A DNA stretch of 64,000 nucleotides from Peptoanaerobacter stomatis (lineage in GTDB: Bacteria; Bacillota; Clostridia; Peptostreptococcales; Filifactoraceae). A program made the translations under genes and the position numbers. The notes under the pieces were generated by a model. The model did not search any database. It saw only the letters and a program-made list of their open reading frames with translations, and was not told the origin of the DNA. Below, in pieces: positions 45,165-53,956 of this stretch. The stretch's first letter is position 1. Every line of letters begins with the position of its first letter. The DNA lies in NCBI RefSeq assembly GCF_000238095.2, contig NZ_JH815226.1, positions 241,255 through 305,254 on the forward strand, given 5' to 3'.

Positions 45165-46535
45165 TCATATTTTTGCTATTGCTAATAGCTGATTTACTAT
45201 GAAGGCTGAAGCATAATAAGCCATAAACTGAACACCAGTATGTATTTCAAAAATATTGTGCATTATTCCTCCAAAAAGCCCTATACAAAGTGCAATTACT
45301 ATTCCAATTATTCCTGCTTCATAATAAGCAAGCATAAATATAAGACCTAAAAATGCACCTATTAATGCTTCATGACTTATATTTTTAAACATTTTTTCTG
45401 TCCATGATCTTGCTTTCTTTATAGATATAGGGTATGCCACTAAAGTCCCGCCAATTATGCCTATCGCTCCATAGACTATATAATGCCATACTTCAAGATA
45501 ATTATGGAGGTTGTTTACTGGATCTATTGTGAATACAGGTGGAGCATTGAATAATGGTGCTGCAGGTCCAAGTGCGACAGGACTCAAAGGAAGACCGAAT
45601 GCAAGTAAAGGAATTATTAATCCTCCTATATAAGTTGCATTACTAACCGCATCCTGAACACTTACAGTTGTAGTAATTTTTTCATAAAGTTCTTTTGTTT
45701 TTCCACTTATAAGTTCACCGAGTAAAACTGTCATTCCTACCGGAGAAAGCGTAAATCCTGCCGTTCCTATTGTAGATGTAACTAAAATCGCTTTCTTTTG
45801 CTTTTTACTTAATAGTTTTAACGGATTAGGATAAAAATTCATTTTTTCTTTTGAATCTGGTGCCAACCATATTTCAGATGGCTTATCTCTTCTTTGTCTG
45901 TACCTCATTGATGGAATTAGTACATTAAACAGCTCAGAAATCATAGGACCTATTGTAATACCCATAAATATTGATATAAATAAGTTTTTTCCCACTGACT
46001 CTACTGCTAATCTTTGAAATCCCTGAATCAAAAATGAATAAGGAATTAGAAAGATTACTGCTGCCCATTTTGCATTAGACATATATGCAATCAATATCGC
46101 TCCTATAGTAAATATTGCTCCCATATAAGGACTTATCTTTCCTCCAAGAGGAGCAAGTATAAATGCACATATAATTGAAACAGGAAGTGCCACTATAGAA
46201 CCTAATAATGAACCTGCTGCCATTTTTCTCATTGATATATGCGGTATCCCAAGTCTCTTTGCAAGTGAAGAGTAATATACCATAGGTACTGCCATTGTTG
46301 AACCTGGGAGAGCAGCCATAGATGTAGGAACTGTATGTGTTATTTGCATAGCAACTATTATACCTATTGTCCACGAAAATAATACAACAGGCGGTAATTT
46401 TAATAAAACTAAAACCAATGTTACAGGTGCCATTGTTGCCGTTTCATCAGTCCCTGGTATTATTCCTATTATAGAATAAATTATTCCCCCTAAAAAAGCT
46501 GCCAAAAAGGCTTGCAATATTAATATAATACTCAT
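45165..46535 (-). CDS. TctA-type tripartite tricarboxylate transporter permease
   Basis: A 456-residue, about 11-helix permease. The TctA signature GIIPGTDETATMAPVTLVL is in the first part, with ITHTVPTSMAALPGSTMAVPM. The second half repeats the pattern (GLPLSPVALGPAAPLFNAPP). TctA proteins carry carboxylates using a membrane gradient and normally need TctB and a TctC binding protein. Here no TctC gene is present and the neighbour is an unusual small membrane protein. Last gene of the sigma-54 operon; its start overlaps the previous stop (TAATG). Proposed cargo: a branched carboxylate such as mevalonate or 3-hydroxy-3-methylglutarate (inference from the operon). Confidence 0.88.
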   Translation of the reverse strand: MSIILILQAFLAAFLGGIIYSIIGIIPGTDETATMAPVTLVLVLLKLPPVVLFSWTIGIIVAMQITHTVPTSMAALPGSTMAVPMVYYSSLAKRLGIPHISMRKMAAGSLLGSIVALPVSIICAFILAPLGGKISPYMGAIFTIGAILIAYMSNAKWAAVIFLIPYSFLIQGFQRLAVESVGKNLFISIFMGITIGPMISELFNVLIPSMRYRQRRDKPSEIWLAPDSKEKMNFYPNPLKLLSKKQKKAILVTSTIGTAGFTLSPVGMTVLLGELISGKTKELYEKITTTVSVQDAVSNATYIGGLIIPLLAFGLPLSPVALGPAAPLFNAPPVFTIDPVNNLHNYLEVWHYIVYGAIGIIGGTLVAYPISIKKARSWTEKMFKNISHEALIGAFLGLIFMLAYYEAGIIGIVIALCIGLFGGIMHNIFEIHTGVQFMAYYASAFIVNQLLAIAKI

Positions 46536-46999
46536 TATTTCTCATCTCCTCTCAGTTTTTCTTTATACTCCTCCTTATAGTTTTTTGAATCTTCAGGAAT
46601 TAAAGAAAGAAGTGCGTATAACTCTAAATCTTCTAATTCTTTTATTATTTCATCGTCTAAGTTTGCAAGATATTTTCTTTCTTCTTCTACTGATATTCCT
46701 GCAACTTCTAAAATATGTTCTATATCTTCAAATTCAAAGACCTCTTCTACTTTTCTTTTCGGTTTAAATAATTTTGCACAAATAAAACCTGACATTATGC
46801 ATCCAAGCACTCCTACAAGCAAAGCATATCCATTTGCAAGAGACTTTTCTATATTTTCCATAGAAGTAAATATGTTTTTACCTATAAAAAACATTATCAT
46901 TGTTATTGAGACTCCAATTATACAAGAGTATATAAGCTCTTTTAAAACAACCGTATCTCCCCAAACCTCTGTATATTTCCCCAAGTTTTCTTTATTCAT
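46535..46999 (-). CDS. Small two-helix membrane protein, TctB position
   Basis: 154 residues. Two hydrophobic helices (about 22-45 and 57-82) are followed by an acidic cytosolic tail (about 85-154, rich in E, D and L) predicted helical. It occupies the place of TctB in front of the TctA gene but has two helices instead of four plus a tail, so I do not call it TctB. AGGAGG is 5 nt before the ATG. Stop and next start overlap by one base, indicating translational coupling with the permease. Confidence 0.72.
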   Translation of the reverse strand: MNKENLGKYTEVWGDTVVLKELIYSCIIGVSITMIMFFIGKNIFTSMENIEKSLANGYALLVGVLGCIMSGFICAKLFKPKRKVEEVFEFEDIEHILEVAGISVEEERKYLANLDDEIIKELEDLELYALLSLIPEDSKNYKEEYKEKLRGDEK

Positions 47000-47008
47000 G
47001 ACAACCTC

Positions 47009-48262
47009 CTATTTGTTCAATAGAGATTTTGCATAATCTAAATTGATATTTTTATCCTCTATCATCTTTTTTACTATCCTATCAAGTTCTTCACCTTTTG
47101 CTCCTGCAGTCACTGCAATATTTTTTGCATGTAATGACATATGCCCTCTTTGTATTCCTTCAGTAGCCAACGCTTTTATAGCTGCCAAGTTTTGTGCAAG
47201 ACCAACTGAGGCTATTATATCTCCTAATTCTCCTGCTGTTTTTACTCCTAATATTTTTATAGCTGCTTGAGCTACCGGATGTATTTTAGTTGCTCCTCCT
47301 ACAAGTCCAACTGCAAGTGGTATTTCAATTGTTCCAACAAGATCTCCATCTTTATCTTTTTGCCAAGTAGTTAAAGATTTATATTTTCCTGATATTGCAG
47401 CATAAGAATGTGCCCCTGACTCTATTGCACGTGTATCATTTCCTGTAGCTAATACTACAGCAGATATCCCATTCATTATCCCTTTATTATGTGTAGTAGC
47501 CCTAAATGGATCTGCATTTGCAAATTTATAAGCAGATATTATTTTATCTACAACTTCTTCACCGCCAAGTGCTTCTTTTTTTACTTTTGTTCTTGATCTG
47601 AATAATCTTTCAACAGCCAAATTTGACAATATCCTCAGATATACTTTTCCACCTGTTATTTTTTCTATAAACGGTGCAACAGCTTCTGCCATAGAATTTA
47701 CTGCATTTGCACCCATAGCATCTAATGTATTTACCTTTAGATGGACAACAATAAAATCTTCATCTTTAGAATTTATAATTCTTACATCTATATCCTTTGC
47801 TCCACCACCATATTTTACTAATATGGGATCTCTTTCATTACATATTTTCAAAATTTCATCCTTATGTTCATATATTATTATTCTTGTATAATCTACATCT
47901 AAAATATCTGTAACTTGAACCTGTGCAATCATTATTGAACCTGTATTGTTTGTATAAAACCCTCCACTATCTCTTGCCAATTTTGCCGCATTACTTGCAG
48001 CTGCAACTACTGATGCTTCCTCTGTAACCATTGGAATTATATAATCTTTACCATTTATCATAAAGTTAAGAGCTACACCAAGTGGTAGTGTGAATCGTCC
48101 GATAACGTTTTCTATCATATTATCAGCTTTTTCTATATCCAAAACTTCCGGATTTTGTATAGTTTTTATATGTTTATCTTCTAAATTTGCAAATTCTGCC
48201 ACTTCTTTTAGTCTTTCTTCTACAGATAATTTATAAAACCCTGAATATGTACTATTTTTCAT
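47009..48262 (-). CDS. mvaA: Hydroxymethylglutaryl-CoA reductase, degradative (class II)
   Basis: A 417-residue class II HMG-CoA reductase. An N-terminal YSGFYKLSVEERLKEVAEFA precedes ENVIGRFTLPLGVALNF (catalytic Glu region). TEEASVVAAASNAAKLARDSGGF, DAMGANAVNSMAEAVAP (nucleotide loop), HNKGIMNGISAVVLATGNDTRAIESGAH and the C-terminal HMSLHAKNIAV (catalytic His) follow. The class II enzyme of Pseudomonas mevalonii oxidises mevalonate + CoA to HMG-CoA with NAD+. Placement in a sigma-54 catabolic operon with a carboxylate permease supports the catabolic direction. Its start overlaps the upstream gene by 11 bp. Confidence 0.93.
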   Translation of the reverse strand: MKNSTYSGFYKLSVEERLKEVAEFANLEDKHIKTIQNPEVLDIEKADNMIENVIGRFTLPLGVALNFMINGKDYIIPMVTEEASVVAAASNAAKLARDSGGFYTNNTGSIMIAQVQVTDILDVDYTRIIIYEHKDEILKICNERDPILVKYGGGAKDIDVRIINSKDEDFIVVHLKVNTLDAMGANAVNSMAEAVAPFIEKITGGKVYLRILSNLAVERLFRSRTKVKKEALGGEEVVDKIISAYKFANADPFRATTHNKGIMNGISAVVLATGNDTRAIESGAHSYAAISGKYKSLTTWQKDKDGDLVGTIEIPLAVGLVGGATKIHPVAQAAIKILGVKTAGELGDIIASVGLAQNLAAIKALATEGIQRGHMSLHAKNIAVTAGAKGEELDRIVKKMIEDKNINLDYAKSLLNK

Positions 48263-48608
48263 TTTTTATCCCCTTTCTATAATTCATATAATCTTCCTTA
48301 TCAATTTCTATTCTCATCATAGCAGACCCCATGGATTTCCCTAAAGAATCTAATCTCAAAGAAGTTGTAGCTCCACCACCAAGAGCATCTTTTAATACAA
48401 AATTGAATCCATTTAATGATTCTACTTCATACCTTGTTATATCTCCTTTCACCATATTCTTAAAATGTTGCCTCACCTTTTCTACTGTTAAAACTTTTTT
48501 TATAAATTCATAATCACTTGCATCTCTGGCATAAACACATATATTACTTATATTTCCTTTGTCTCCGGAACGTCCATGTGCAATTTCTCTTAAATATATT
48601 TTTTCCAT
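48252..48608 (-). CDS. AtuA-like C-terminal domain protein
   Basis: A 118-residue protein matching the small domain found at the C-terminus of AtuA-type proteins: LREIAHGRSGDKGNISNICVYARD at the start, NFVLKDALGGGATTSLRLDSLGKS near the end. In many genomes it is fused to the DUF1446/AtuA domain; here it is a separate gene directly after that gene, sharing one base (TAATG). The two products probably form one complex. The GRSGDKGN block is the most conserved part. Biochemistry is unknown; AtuA was named from acyclic terpene use. Confidence 0.87.
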   Translation of the reverse strand: MEKIYLREIAHGRSGDKGNISNICVYARDASDYEFIKKVLTVEKVRQHFKNMVKGDITRYEVESLNGFNFVLKDALGGGATTSLRLDSLGKSMGSAMMRIEIDKEDYMNYRKGIKNEK

Positions 48609-49984
48609 TATTTAACCTCCAAAACATTTGATGAAAGTTTTACCATATCTCGCGGAATTAACGTAGGCCAAAGACCTATCACATCCTGAATTCGTGATCT
48701 GCCTCCAAAAAAACTTGCCCCTTGTGGACCATTTAATTGTAAAGGAGAAATTTCAGGAATAAGTTTTTTTGCTTCATCCTTTGTCTGAGTTCTTATAGCA
48801 ATTCTCATTACTACTTCATTCATATTCTTAACTAAATCTTCATCCATGTTTGCAACATCTAAAAGCAGCGCATTAAGACCTATAAAATCTATTCGTATGT
48901 CATCATATTTTAAGTTCTTTCTTTTCATTTTTTTCATTATTATTTCTGAAGCAAATTTTGCTTTTTCATAAGCATCCGGCCAAACAAAATTTAGAAAAGT
49001 TTCAACTTTATATCCGGCATGATAACCTATTGATAATTTCAATTTTTCCGGTGGAGTTTTTCCTTTAATATTTTTTATTTCCACTTTGTTTTTTTCTATT
49101 TCTTTTAAAGAAACTTTGCTTATATCTGCAACAATATCTGGAGTTATATAATTTGCCGGATCATGTATCTCATACAACAGTTGTTCTTTTAAGCTTTGCT
49201 CCGTTATCAAACCTCCTGTTGTAGAAGTTTTTGTTATAAACGTTTTATTTTTTGTGACTTCTGCAATAGGAAAACCTAAATTATCCATATCAGGTACATC
49301 ACGCCAAGCATAATCAAAATTTCCACCTGATGCTTGTCCCCCGCATTCAAGCAAATGACCTACAATAATACCTCTTGCTATGTTATCATAATCATCGTTG
49401 CTCCACTTAAATTCGTGCATCAATGGAGATAGAAAAAGTGCCGAATCTGCTGCTCTGCCTGTTACTACTATATCTGCTCCTTCTTCTAAGCACTCAATTA
49501 TAGGCTCTCTGCCAAAATAAACGTTTGCATTTAGTATAGAATCTTTTATTTCTTCTAATTTCCTTCCGTTGTCTGAATTTATAAATTCATAGCCTTCCTC
49601 CATAAGCCCTAAAAGTTCATCTTTTAAATCATCTCCTAAAACATATCCTATTTTAAAATCTTTCATATAATTTTTTTTAGAAACATATTCTATCTGTTTG
49701 ACTGCTTCTTCTACATTTACGCCACCTGCATTTGAAATAATTTTTACCTTTTTTTCAAATGCCTCTTTACCAATCATCTCAAAAAGATTTATAAAATCTT
49801 TTGCAAACCCTGCTTTCGGATCTTTATTTTTTTGCTTTTGCAATATAGACATAGTTAGTTCTGCTAAATAATCACAAGCCATATAATTAAGATTTCCATT
49901 TTTTACCATGTCTATTGCAGCATCAGGACTGTCGCCCCAAAATCCTTGCCCTCCACCTATTCTTATAACCTTACCTTCATTCAC
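48608..49984 (-). CDS. AtuA/DUF1446 family protein
   Basis: 458 residues, full length for the large AtuA domain. Features: IRIGGGQGFWGDSPDAAIDMVKNGNLNYMACDYLAELTMSIL (start), IISNAGGVNVEE, IVVTGRAADSALFLSPLMHEFKW, HLLECGGQASGG and NGPQGASFFGGRSRIQDVIGLWPTLIP. Proteins of this family occur in acyclic-terpene and related branched-acyl catabolic clusters; the reaction is not established. First gene of the operon, GTG start with AAAGGAG 6 nt upstream. The sigma-54 promoter lies about 145 bp upstream. Confidence 0.9.
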   Translation of the reverse strand: MNEGKVIRIGGGQGFWGDSPDAAIDMVKNGNLNYMACDYLAELTMSILQKQKNKDPKAGFAKDFINLFEMIGKEAFEKKVKIISNAGGVNVEEAVKQIEYVSKKNYMKDFKIGYVLGDDLKDELLGLMEEGYEFINSDNGRKLEEIKDSILNANVYFGREPIIECLEEGADIVVTGRAADSALFLSPLMHEFKWSNDDYDNIARGIIVGHLLECGGQASGGNFDYAWRDVPDMDNLGFPIAEVTKNKTFITKTSTTGGLITEQSLKEQLLYEIHDPANYITPDIVADISKVSLKEIEKNKVEIKNIKGKTPPEKLKLSIGYHAGYKVETFLNFVWPDAYEKAKFASEIIMKKMKRKNLKYDDIRIDFIGLNALLLDVANMDEDLVKNMNEVVMRIAIRTQTKDEAKKLIPEISPLQLNGPQGASFFGGRSRIQDVIGLWPTLIPRDMVKLSSNVLEVK

Positions 49985-50127
49985 AACACAAACTCCTTTC
50001 TCCTTAAAAGTATTAAATTTAATAATATAATGACTAACATAATTTATTTTTATACATTAAATCTACATAAAACAAAATACTTTAAATAAAACTATTTTTT
50101 TATAAATGCTTTCTACCAATATTATAA

Positions 50128-50144
50128 AGCAAAATTTGTGCCAA
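50128..50144 (-). promoter_or_regulatory. Sigma-54 (-24/-12) promoter
   Basis: On the minus strand TTGGCACAAATTTTGCT: TGGCAC, 5 nt, TTGCT, an exact sigma-54 consensus. It faces the AtuA-HMGR-TctA operon, predicting a leader of about 130 nt, and lies just downstream of the sigma-54 activator gene. Confidence 0.92.
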
Positions 50145-50146
50145 AA

Positions 50147-50196
50147 TAAAAAGATATGAAAAAACCTTTTAAATATAAGATTTTCATATCTTTTTA
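50147..50196. terminator. Terminator between activator gene and operon promoter
   Basis: Perfect 16-bp arms (TAAAAAGATATGAAAA at 50147-50162, reverse complement at 50181-50196) with an 18-nt loop; A/T runs suit both directions. It stops activator-gene transcripts immediately upstream of the sigma-54 promoter, isolating the operon. Confidence 0.85.
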
Positions 50197-50217
50197 TTAA
50201 TCATATTATATTAAATT

Positions 50218-50266
50218 TTTTGCCATTTTAGGCAAAATAATATATCTATTTTGTCACTTTTGGCAA
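50218..50266. promoter_or_regulatory. Candidate activator-binding dyads (UAS) for the sigma-54 regulator
   Basis: Two dyads of the same layout: TTTTGCC-N6-GGCAAAA at 50218-50237 (perfect 7-bp arms) and TTGTC-N6-GGCAA at 50251-50266 (one mismatch). Their centres are 31 bp apart, three helical turns. They lie about 75-125 bp upstream of the -24 box, where enhancer-binding proteins act. The second overlaps the end of the activator gene. Confidence 0.7.
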
Positions 50267-51793
50267 TATTATGTTATAAGCTTTAATTTTCCTATATATA
50301 GTTCTTTCACTTATATTTAGCATGGTTTTTGCTGCATTTATATTATAATTGCAAACTCTAAGTGTATTTTCAATTATTTCTTTTTCTTTTTCTTGTACAT
50401 GTTCCTGTAAAGTCGTTGATATAGTTTTATTTTTTATATTTTGCAATCTTTTTGGAAGATTTTCTATTTCTATTGAGTTACCATTCGCTAAAATAACACA
50501 ATGTTCAATGCAATTTTTCAACTCTCTTATATTTCCAGGCCAATTATATTCTAATAATATATCATATGCTTCTTTAGATACCATAAGATTTTTATTATAC
50601 TTTAAATTATATTTCTGTAAAAAATAATTTATAAATAGAGTTATATCAACTCCACGCTTACGAAGTGGAGGTAATTCTAACGTTACAACAGATAATCTGT
50701 AAAATAAATCTTGTCTAAAACTACCGTCTTCAATTTTGCTTTCAAGTTTCTGATTTGTTGCTGCAATAACTCTAACATCTACTTTTATATTCTGACCTCC
50801 ACCTATTTTTTCAATTTCTCCAGTTTCCAAAGTTCTAAGCAGCTTAGCTTGCATAGATAAAGACATATCTCCTACTTCATCTAAAAATATAGTTCCTTTA
50901 TCGGCCATTTGAAATTTACCTACCTGACCTGTTTTCTTAGCTCCGGTAAATGCACCTGCATAATACCCAAACATTTCACTTTCAATAAGATTTTCAGGAA
51001 TTGCCGCACAATTCAATATAATAAAAGGCTCATCTGCTCTTTTTGAATTTTTATGTATAAATTTTGCAAGTATATCTTTTCCTGATCCGTTTTCTCCCAA
51101 AATTAAAACTGAAGCGTCCGTTTTGGCTACAGAAAGCGATTTGGTTATTAGATTCAAAAAATTTTTATTTTTCCCCACTATCTTTAACTCTTTTAATTTT
51201 TCTTGTGCAATCAGTTTTTCATTATATTGTGATGCAACATTTGATATTCTTATTACTTCCTGATTTAAATAATTCAGCTCAGTAACATCAGTAAAAATTG
51301 AATATGCTCCTGCAAATGTATTGTTTACAAAAAATGGGTATATTCTTACATTAACATATTTTTCAATACTTTTAATAAGATGATTGCTCTTAATTATAGG
51401 CTTTTTAGTTTTTAAAACTTCTATAATAGATGCATTGCTTTCTATATTTTGTATATATTTACCGATTACTTTATTTAAAGGAACTCCAAGAATTTTGGGA
51501 TAATTTTTATTGGCATAAAATATTCTACCAAATTCATCTATTATTATTACTGCTTCCTCTATATCTTCTACAATGTTCAAAAACATATTATTTGAATTTT
51601 TTTCCTGTAAATAGCATATTAATTCCTTTTCTATATAACCTACAATTTTCTCTTTGTCTTTAAAATAAATTATTTCAGAATTTATTTTAGAAACATCTAT
51701 TTTATCTATTGATATATCTACAGGAAGTACAGGTATATTATCCAATCTTTCTTCATTATGTTCTTTTAAGCTTATAATTTTTGATATTTTCAT
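50246..51793 (-). CDS. Sigma-54-dependent transcriptional activator with PAS domain
   Basis: 515 residues. N-terminal region 1-70 unrecognised. PAS domain about 72-180 (AVIIIDEFGRIFYANKNYPKILGVPLNKVIGKYI). The AAA+ central domain has Walker A GENGSGKD (233-240), the sigma-54-contacting GAFTGA loop (280-285) and Walker B GTIFLDEVGDM. A C-terminal Fis-type helix-turn-helix (about 470-510, AAKTMLNISERTIYRKIKAY) binds DNA. It should activate the adjacent AtuA operon through the -24/-12 promoter in response to a ligand or redox cue sensed by PAS. AAGGG precedes the ATG. Confidence 0.95.
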   Translation of the reverse strand: MKISKIISLKEHNEERLDNIPVLPVDISIDKIDVSKINSEIIYFKDKEKIVGYIEKELICYLQEKNSNNMFLNIVEDIEEAVIIIDEFGRIFYANKNYPKILGVPLNKVIGKYIQNIESNASIIEVLKTKKPIIKSNHLIKSIEKYVNVRIYPFFVNNTFAGAYSIFTDVTELNYLNQEVIRISNVASQYNEKLIAQEKLKELKIVGKNKNFLNLITKSLSVAKTDASVLILGENGSGKDILAKFIHKNSKRADEPFIILNCAAIPENLIESEMFGYYAGAFTGAKKTGQVGKFQMADKGTIFLDEVGDMSLSMQAKLLRTLETGEIEKIGGGQNIKVDVRVIAATNQKLESKIEDGSFRQDLFYRLSVVTLELPPLRKRGVDITLFINYFLQKYNLKYNKNLMVSKEAYDILLEYNWPGNIRELKNCIEHCVILANGNSIEIENLPKRLQNIKNKTISTTLQEHVQEKEKEIIENTLRVCNYNINAAKTMLNISERTIYRKIKAYNIILPKVTK

Positions 51794-52368
51794 AAAAAAA
51801 CACCCTTGCTAAAATTAAAAATATGTAAATCTTATTAATGACATATTAATTTGTATTATTATGCTCATATTAGCATAAAATAAATAATTAAGTCAAGCAT
51901 TCGTCTTTTATATTATTATCCTAATGCTTTATTAAAATCTCATAATATCTAAAAATGCTTATTGAAAGTATATATTTTTTAATAACTTTATATAATTAAA
52001 ATCTACTCGAATACATCTCGTAAAAAATACTTTCTTGATTTTATCATCCTTATATGCTAAGATGAATATAATAGCTTAATTGTAAAGTTTTTTACTATTT
52101 AAATCCTTATAAAAATATAAGAAAAGAAATATTTTATAAGCTCATTCTAATCAATACTAAAACTCAATAAAACGATAGAAATCTTGTATAAATTTAGTAA
52201 AAATATAACACTATTTATTAAACTTTAAATATAGATTATCTATTATTTTATTATGGATTAGTATAAATCTAATCAATGTCATTTCTCATAATTTTATCTT
52301 ATTTTGTAATTGGATAATAAATTACTTTATATTAATACGTTTCTTATAAGCTGTTGCTGGAGGCATTT
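51794..52368. other. Divergent gene-free spacer between the activator and moaC
   Basis: 575 bp, AT-rich. It must hold promoters for both divergent genes but none is sharp enough to place. I looked for a molybdenum-cofactor riboswitch before moaC and did not recognise one. No open frame or RNA gene seen. Confidence 0.45.
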
Positions 52369-52842
52369 ATGGATTTTACTCATATAGACAAAAATGGCAA
52401 TGCCATAATGGTTGATATATCAGATAAAGATATAACTGACAGAGTTGCAGTTGCAAGTGGATATATAAAATTAAATGAAGAAATAATTTCTTCAATAAAA
52501 AATATAAGCAATAAAAAAGGTGATGTTTTAAGTGTAGCAAGGATAGCAGGTATAATGGCTGTAAAAAATACATCAAGTGCAATTCCTCTATGTCATACCT
52601 TGCTTATCAATAAATGCACAGTTGATTTTGAAATAGATGAACAAAATTATACAGTAAAGTCAACTTGCACAGTGTCTTGCACAGGCAAAACAGGTGTAGA
52701 AATGGAGGCTTTGCATGGGGTAAGCATAGCACTGCTTACAATATATGATATGTGCAAAGCAATAGACAAATCGATGGTAATATACGACATTCACCTTGAC
52801 GAAAAAAGTGGCGGAAAAAGTGGAGATTATAATGCTCGATAG
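52369..52842 (+). CDS. moaC: Cyclic pyranopterin monophosphate synthase
   Basis: A 157-residue MoaC, full length. FTHIDKNGNAIMVDISDKDITDRVAVASGYI at the start, the KGDVLSVARIAGIMAVKNTSSAIPLCHTL block with the active-site His, and VEMEALHGVSIALLTIYDMCKAIDKSM with the catalytic Lys are all present. It acts with MoaA in the first step of molybdopterin synthesis from GTP. The start was moved from the TTG at 52354 to ATG 52369, 5 nt after GGAGG. The moaA start overlaps its 3' end by 11 bp, so the two are coupled. Confidence 0.96.
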   Translation: MDFTHIDKNGNAIMVDISDKDITDRVAVASGYIKLNEEIISSIKNISNKKGDVLSVARIAGIMAVKNTSSAIPLCHTLLINKCTVDFEIDEQNYTVKSTCTVSCTGKTGVEMEALHGVSIALLTIYDMCKAIDKSMVIYDIHLDEKSGGKSGDYNAR

Positions 52843-53827
52843 ATTTGGTAGAAATATAGATTATGTAAGAATATCACTAACAGACAGATGCAATCTGAGT
52901 TGTGTTTATTGTATGCCTAAAGGAGTTCCTATAAAGTTTTTGGATATGTCCGAATTATTAAGCATTGATGAAATTTATTATATATGCGAAATTTTGTCAG
53001 ATCTCGGCATAAAAAAAATAAAATTAACAGGTGGAGAACCACTGTTAAGGCACGATATAATAGACGTAATACAAAAAATACGTTCAATAAAGAATATAGA
53101 AAAAATAACTTTGACTACAAATGGTGTGTTATTGAACAGATATTTTGACAGATTATATGAAAATGGCATAAGAGATATAAATATGAGTTTAGACTCTCTA
53201 AACCCACAAAAATATGAACAAATAACAAATTTTAAACTTGACAATATAATAAAAAATCTAAACCATATAATATCTTATAAAGATATGAACATAAAAATAA
53301 ATGTAGTTCCAATAAACACGCAAATAGATGATATACTCGCACTTGTTGAGCTTGCAAAAAATACTGATATAAAAGTAAGATTTATAGAAATGATGCCAAT
53401 AGGATACGGTAATAATTTTGAATTTTTATCCAATGAAAAAATATTGGAGATAATCTCTAATAAATATGGCAATTATAAAAAGTCTGAAAAAGTGCATGGC
53501 AATGGTCCTGCTACCTACTTCTCTTTTGAAAACTTTAAATCTGATATAGGTCTTATATCTGCTGTATCTCATATGTTCTGTGATAGTTGCAATCGCATAA
53601 GAATAACTTGTGATGGTAAACTTAAACCTTGCTTGGACTATGACTCTACACTTGATATAAAAGAGTTAATAAATCAAAATATAAACCAACATGATTTAAA
53701 AGAAAAGATAAAAAATGTTATATTCAACAAACCTCAAAGCCACAATTTTTTAAAAAATATAATAACTGATAAAAATAATATGCTCATAAAAAAAGATACA
53801 AGAAAGATGTATCAAATAGGTGGATAA
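52832..53827 (+). CDS. moaA: GTP 3',8-cyclase (radical SAM)
   Basis: A 331-residue radical SAM enzyme. The N-terminal cluster motif is CNLSCVYC (RISLTDRCNLSCVYCMPKGV). The C-terminal [4Fe-4S] set is in MFCDSCNRIRITCDGKLKPCL, and the protein ends in the essential Gly-Gly tail (IGG). It converts GTP to 3',8-cyclo-dihydro-GTP, the MoaC substrate. The start at 52832 (MLDRFGRN) has GGAG 6 nt upstream; the longer open frame starts inside moaC. Other Moco genes (moaD/E, moeA, mogA) are not in the window. Terminator directly after the stop. Confidence 0.97.
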   Translation: MLDRFGRNIDYVRISLTDRCNLSCVYCMPKGVPIKFLDMSELLSIDEIYYICEILSDLGIKKIKLTGGEPLLRHDIIDVIQKIRSIKNIEKITLTTNGVLLNRYFDRLYENGIRDINMSLDSLNPQKYEQITNFKLDNIIKNLNHIISYKDMNIKINVVPINTQIDDILALVELAKNTDIKVRFIEMMPIGYGNNFEFLSNEKILEIISNKYGNYKKSEKVHGNGPATYFSFENFKSDIGLISAVSHMFCDSCNRIRITCDGKLKPCLDYDSTLDIKELINQNINQHDLKEKIKNVIFNKPQSHNFLKNIITDKNNMLIKKDTRKMYQIGG

Positions 53828-53869
53828 TAAAATGCTGTAAATCAATTATTTGAAATACAGCATTTTATT
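53826..53869 (+). terminator. Terminator of moaCA
   Basis: 14-bp perfect stem AATAAAATGCTGTA / TACAGCATTTTATT overlapping the stop codon, with a 16-nt loop and T-rich tail. Confidence 0.88.
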
Positions 53870-53894
53870 TGTATGTATGCTTAAGCTCTTAAAT

Positions 53895-53923
53895 ACAAAA
53901 AAAGAGCTGCCTTATGGCAACCC
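53895..53923 (-). terminator. Terminator of the yqeY-like gene
   Basis: On the minus strand GGGUUGCC-AUAA-GGCAGCUC, an 8-bp stem with two wobble pairs, followed by seven T. It faces the convergent moaA terminator. Confidence 0.7.
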
Positions 53924-53956
53924 TTTAAATTGTTCTATTAAAATTTTAATAAACTC

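Noticed and set aside
51794..52368. Molybdenum-cofactor riboswitch before moaC
   Set aside because: The leader is AT-rich without the conserved Moco aptamer segments.
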